The translations under genes were made by a program, and so were the position numbers. Below are positions 61,173 to 64,000 of a stretch of 64,000 bases of DNA, piece by piece. This stretch comes from Flavobacterium luteum (lineage in GTDB: Bacteria; Bacteroidota; Bacteroidia; Flavobacteriales; Flavobacteriaceae), in NCBI RefSeq assembly GCF_008806775.1, contig NZ_WAEM01000006.1, forward strand, positions 124,001 to 188,000, written 5' to 3'. A model generated the notes under the pieces. It was not told where the DNA came from. It saw only the letters and a list, made by a program, of their open reading frames with translations, and made no database searches. The number at the start of each line of letters is the position of its first letter. The stretch's first letter is position 1.

Positions 61173-62240
61173 TTATTCCTCTTCAGCTAGGAATTTGTAA
61201 TTAGTGATATCAAAACTACAATTGTTTTTAAGGAAAGAGCTATTTGTAGTTACCCAGTTATTAATTAAAGTATTTTTTTTTGTATTTACTTCATATAAAG
61301 TGTCATAAAAATTATTTTTTAAAGAATTATAAGTTCGAACTTGTTTGTTGTAATCATCTGCAGGAATAAAAGAGTTATCTACTACCATTTTACATTTTAA
61401 AATTTGAAACTGTTCAGAAAATTGAAAAAAATTAATTGTAATTGGTAATAAAGTAATATCCTGATACAAGAAAAAATTTGAAAATAAAATATTAGCAGAA
61501 TTTAAAGTTTCATCTATAAACTGATCTCTATAAAGCTTAGTTTTTTGTAAAGATTCATTGCAAATTTCAACAATTTTATTTTTACAAATTTGAATATTTG
61601 GTATATCTCTATTGGTTATTGCAAACATCAACTTTTCATCTAAAACATTTATTTTATAAAAAATTAAATTTTGATACGTATTATATTCATAAATATTCAG
61701 TCCTGAATAAAACTTTATAGGAATATTATATTGTTCACCAAATTCTTTTTTTACCATTTCATAATTTCTAAATTTCTGATATAATTTTTCAATATCTAAT
61801 TCTTTAAGTCTAAAATTTTCTGTAATATCTTCAATACTTAATAAACTTTGGCTTTTATAATCGTTAAAATCACTAGTTTCAGAAGTCATAAAAACAGATA
61901 CTGCTGTATTTAATTCCATCATAGCATCTCTTAAACGCGTATCATTTTTAAATCCTTTATCATGTGTTGCTAAAACTTCATTTAATTTTACAAGTTTATC
62001 AACAAGTTCAGTTGAAGATTTATTTACTCTATTTTCAGGAGATATTAATGCAATAGTTTTAGAATATTCCATCATTGATGCATTGATAAAAGTTTCGTTT
62101 CTTCCAAAATCATTTACGTAAGCAACAGCATTCCTATAATTTTGAGAATTACTAAAAGTTATTTGAAAAAATAATACAAAAGTTAATGCTAACTTTTGAA
62201 AATTCAAATCGACTAAAAATAATTTTAGCTTCATAATCAT
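61173..62240 (-). CDS. Secreted protein of unknown function (possibly LIC11966-like)
   Basis: I do not recognise this 355-residue protein with certainty. A signal peptide (about residues 16-33, LALTFVLFFQITFSNSQ) begins it. The mature part is almost wholly helical with many Asn, Lys, Phe and Tyr residues, and contains IENxxx-type stretches and two close cysteines (CKNKIVEIC). The pattern suggests a long helical bundle and recalls the LIC11966 surface-protein group, but this is weak. It is strongly AT-rich. It lies between punA and lpxK, and its own -7 box (62272) suggests separate expression. Confidence 0.65.
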   Translation of the reverse strand: MIMKLKLFLVDLNFQKLALTFVLFFQITFSNSQNYRNAVAYVNDFGRNETFINASMMEYSKTIALISPENRVNKSSTELVDKLVKLNEVLATHDKGFKNDTRLRDAMMELNTAVSVFMTSETSDFNDYKSQSLLSIEDITENFRLKELDIEKLYQKFRNYEMVKKEFGEQYNIPIKFYSGLNIYEYNTYQNLIFYKINVLDEKLMFAITNRDIPNIQICKNKIVEICNESLQKTKLYRDQFIDETLNSANILFSNFFLYQDITLLPITINFFQFSEQFQILKCKMVVDNSFIPADDYNKQVRTYNSLKNNFYDTLYEVNTKKNTLINNWVTTNSSFLKNNCSFDITNYKFLAEEE

Positions 62241-62271
62241 GCTTTTTAAAATAAGTTGTGAAATATTGATT

Positions 62272-62279
62272 CAAAAGTA
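62272..62279 (-). promoter_or_regulatory. -7 promoter box of the secreted orphan gene
   Basis: TACTTTTG on the minus strand fits TAnnTTTG, about 32 bases before the ATG. Confidence 0.45.
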
Positions 62280-62471
62280 AAAAAACAATATCTATAAAAA
62301 TAATTTTTTGACGTTTAAATACTCTTTTTATCGATGAAATACATCTTTTTTATATATAAATAAGTTTTTTATTACAAATTTTAGAGTAAAAACAAACAAT
62401 TTAAGAGGATTATAGCTCAACTTATTATCTGTTTATAATAATTTTGATGTTTAGTAAAACAATAAAATAGT

Positions 62472-63482
62472 TTAGATTGTGATTTTTAAATAATCACTAA
62501 TGATAGAATCGAAAGTAGTTTTATTAGAAATAAAAGAAGTTTTTATAGGTAAGTAAAAGAGCTGATTAATAGGAATACAGTCTTTTAACCGTACATAATC
62601 TTTTTCTGTAGTTATAATTAAAGAATCTTTTGCTATATTTTTTATAGTTAAAATATCTGAAGCCGTAAAATGATGATGATCTGGAAAAGTTAAGGATATA
62701 TCATTTTGATTTTTTAAAAAATCGAAAAAAGATTTCGGCTTGGCTATTCCTGCAATAAGTAATTTATATAAATCCTTAATTTCATTAACTTTCTTTGATT
62801 CGTTTGAAGAGAAAATACAATCATCATATTCAATACAACTAAAAAATAATGGAACAGTTGAATCTAATTTTTCTTTAATCTCATTTTGTTCAAAATCTGT
62901 AATAGCTTTAGGGCATTTCGTTACAATAATACAATCGGCTCTTTTGGCACCACTCCTACTTTCTCTTAAATTACCTGTAGGCAAAATATAATCATCACAA
63001 AATAAATCATCATAGGAGGTTAAAAGAATATAAAATCCAGCTTTTACTTTGCGATGCTGAAAAGCATCATCAAGCAAAATAATATTTGGCTTATTTGGTA
63101 AAGAAAGCAATTGTTCAATTCCGTTTTTTCTATCCGCATCTACAGCAACCTGAATATTAGGAAATTTTTTATAAAACTGATACGGCTCATCTCCAAGAAT
63201 AGCGGCAGTAGAAGTGTCATCTGCCAAAACAAATCCTTCTGATTTTCTTTTGTAACCTCGACTTAATGTGGCTATTTTATAATTAGCTGAAAGCAATCGA
63301 ATTAAATATTCTATTTGCGGAGTTTTACCCGTTCCTCCAACACTTAAGTTTCCCACAGCTATTATAGGCAAATCGAATGAATAAGATTTTAAAAAACCTT
63401 TATCATAAAGAAAATTTCGGAATTGCGCAATCCAACCGTATAAAACAGCAAAGGGAAATAGTATTTTTCGCAATAAAATCAT
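62472..63482 (-). CDS. lpxK: Tetraacyldisaccharide 4'-kinase
   Basis: LpxK phosphorylates the 4' position of the lipid A disaccharide at the inner membrane. The protein has the N-terminal amphipathic/membrane part (MILLRKILFPFAVLYGWIAQ), a P-loop IAVGNLSVGGTGKTP (about 42-56), DDAFQHRKVK with the catalytic aspartate, LLPTGNLRESRSGAKRAD and late ITTEKDYVRL. The ATG at 63482 gives the usual 336-residue length. A longer frame begins at 63536 but adds an atypical 18-residue N-terminus and would run into the start region of the divergent gene. It is divergent from the partial gene at the right end. Confidence 0.94.
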   Translation of the reverse strand: MILLRKILFPFAVLYGWIAQFRNFLYDKGFLKSYSFDLPIIAVGNLSVGGTGKTPQIEYLIRLLSANYKIATLSRGYKRKSEGFVLADDTSTAAILGDEPYQFYKKFPNIQVAVDADRKNGIEQLLSLPNKPNIILLDDAFQHRKVKAGFYILLTSYDDLFCDDYILPTGNLRESRSGAKRADCIIVTKCPKAITDFEQNEIKEKLDSTVPLFFSCIEYDDCIFSSNESKKVNEIKDLYKLLIAGIAKPKSFFDFLKNQNDISLTFPDHHHFTASDILTIKNIAKDSLIITTEKDYVRLKDCIPINQLFYLPIKTSFISNKTTFDSIISDYLKITI

Positions 63483-63502
63483 TTTACGAAAGTATAATAT
63501 TT

Positions 63503-63510
63503 TATCTTTG
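63503..63510 (+). promoter_or_regulatory. -7 promoter box of the right-edge exported protein gene
   Basis: TATCTTTG fits TAnnTTTG and lies 47 bases before the ATG at 63558. Confidence 0.4.
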
Positions 63511-63557
63511 AAAGAAAAAATAATTTGAATCACCATAATTGATTTACTCTAATTAAA

Positions 63558-64000
63558 ATGAAACGTACTAATTTTAAATTGATACTACTTATTGTTTTTT
63601 TCTATCAATTTTCTTTTGCACAAGAAAATCAAAATCCATTGGTGCTACAAACAATTTTAGAAACCTATTACAAAAACGAAAAGCCTGTTTATAAAGGTAG
63701 AAGCCAATTATTGTATTTGTATTGTAACCAGGCAAACAACAACGAAGAATTAATTGAAGCTATAAAAGATCAAAAATTGCCAAAAGATTTTTTTAATGAA
63801 ATTAGAGCTAAAATAAACACTGATCTTGCAGAAAGAGATTGGTCAAACGAATTAAATTATATTTATACATTAGAAAAAAATACACTAAAAACAAAAATAA
63901 ATACTTGTGTTACGTTAGAAAAATATCAAGAAATATCAAAAAAATTAAATTTGAATAATCAACGTTTAATGATTATAAGTAAACCATTTTACTTTTCTAA
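63558..64000 (+). CDS. Exported protein of unknown function (partial, C-terminus beyond right edge)
   Basis: The frame is open from ATG 63558 to the window end (147 codons). It has a signal peptide with cleavage probably after SFAQ (about residue 22). The mature part begins ENQNPLVLQTILETYYKNEK and has LLYLYCNQANNNEELIEAIK, INTDLAERDWSNELNYIYT and late KINTCVTLEKYQEISKKLNL. I do not recognise a family. It is divergent from lpxK and rich in Asn, Lys and Leu. Confidence 0.65.
   Translation, partial: MKRTNFKLILLIVFFYQFSFAQENQNPLVLQTILETYYKNEKPVYKGRSQLLYLYCNQANNNEELIEAIKDQKLPKDFFNEIRAKINTDLAERDWSNELNYIYTLEKNTLKTKINTCVTLEKYQEISKKLNLNNQRLMIISKPFYFS

Overview
The window looks like chromosomal DNA of a member of the Flavobacteriaceae, most likely Flavobacterium or a close relative. 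It is AT-rich. Its promoters fit the Bacteroidetes -33/-7 type (TTTG ... TAnnTTTG) and Shine-Dalgarno sites are mostly absent. One large protein carries a type IX secretion C-terminal sorting domain. The gene set is typical of the group: GIN-domain proteins, DUF5683, WbqC, PspC/PadR, methylmalonyl-CoA mutase in two subunits and LpxK. No phage, insertion sequence, CRISPR array, plasmid gene or resistance island is visible. Both ends cut through genes: a MATE transporter at the left and an exported protein of unknown function at the right.

Layout. 1-6.5 kb: MATE efflux pump (partial), small outer-membrane barrel, class III PPK2, a dispersed stem-loop element, a beta-propeller-like protein, an ABC-F ATPase, a Cof-type phosphatase and a DUF2007 protein. 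6.5-13 kb (minus strand): a one-domain DEAD-box-like protein, a 49-residue membrane protein, an NtrC-like regulator without DNA-binding domain, a NatAB-like ABC exporter and grpE-dnaJ. 13-20 kb: a TIGR01777 epimerase, a DUF4442 protein, then a plus-strand cluster of DUF4870, three GIN-domain proteins, PadR and PspC that looks like a cell-envelope sensing module. 20-26 kb: trxB, tRNA-Pro(UGG), udk, an FtsB/DivIC-like protein and mutA-mutB. 26-34.5 kb: an unrecognised gene, a T9SS-exported leucine-rich-repeat protein, an array of eight 16-bp near-palindromes in its upstream region, an aminotransferase, a PAS/GAF histidine kinase with its response regulator, and a dienoyl-CoA-reductase-like SDR.

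34.5-40 kb is a tight operon-like run: parA, parB, DUF5683, dapB, lepB, wbqC-like. It links chromosome segregation, lysine/peptidoglycan precursor synthesis and protein export. 39.7-46 kb (minus strand): an EEP-family hydrolase, two rhomboid proteases, mutL, ribH and a TPR membrane protein, divergent from recF. 46-54.5 kb (plus strand): recF, a rhodanese-thioredoxin lipoprotein, DUF2461, GT4, an asparagine synthase, murB, GT2 and an ECF-like sigma factor. 54.5-64 kb: an MFS transporter, lipA, gap, a TPR hybrid histidine kinase, punA, an orphan secreted protein, lpxK and a partial exported protein.

Most genes are housekeeping. The least explained structure is the palindrome array at 28850-29013: 21-bp period, perfect A/G alternation at one position, placed about 100-260 bp upstream of the likely start of the T9SS gene. 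Other points worth a check are a MutL whose endonuclease motifs are degenerate, a DnaJ with only two of four zinc-binding motifs, the GIN/PadR/PspC module and several conserved-looking orphan proteins.
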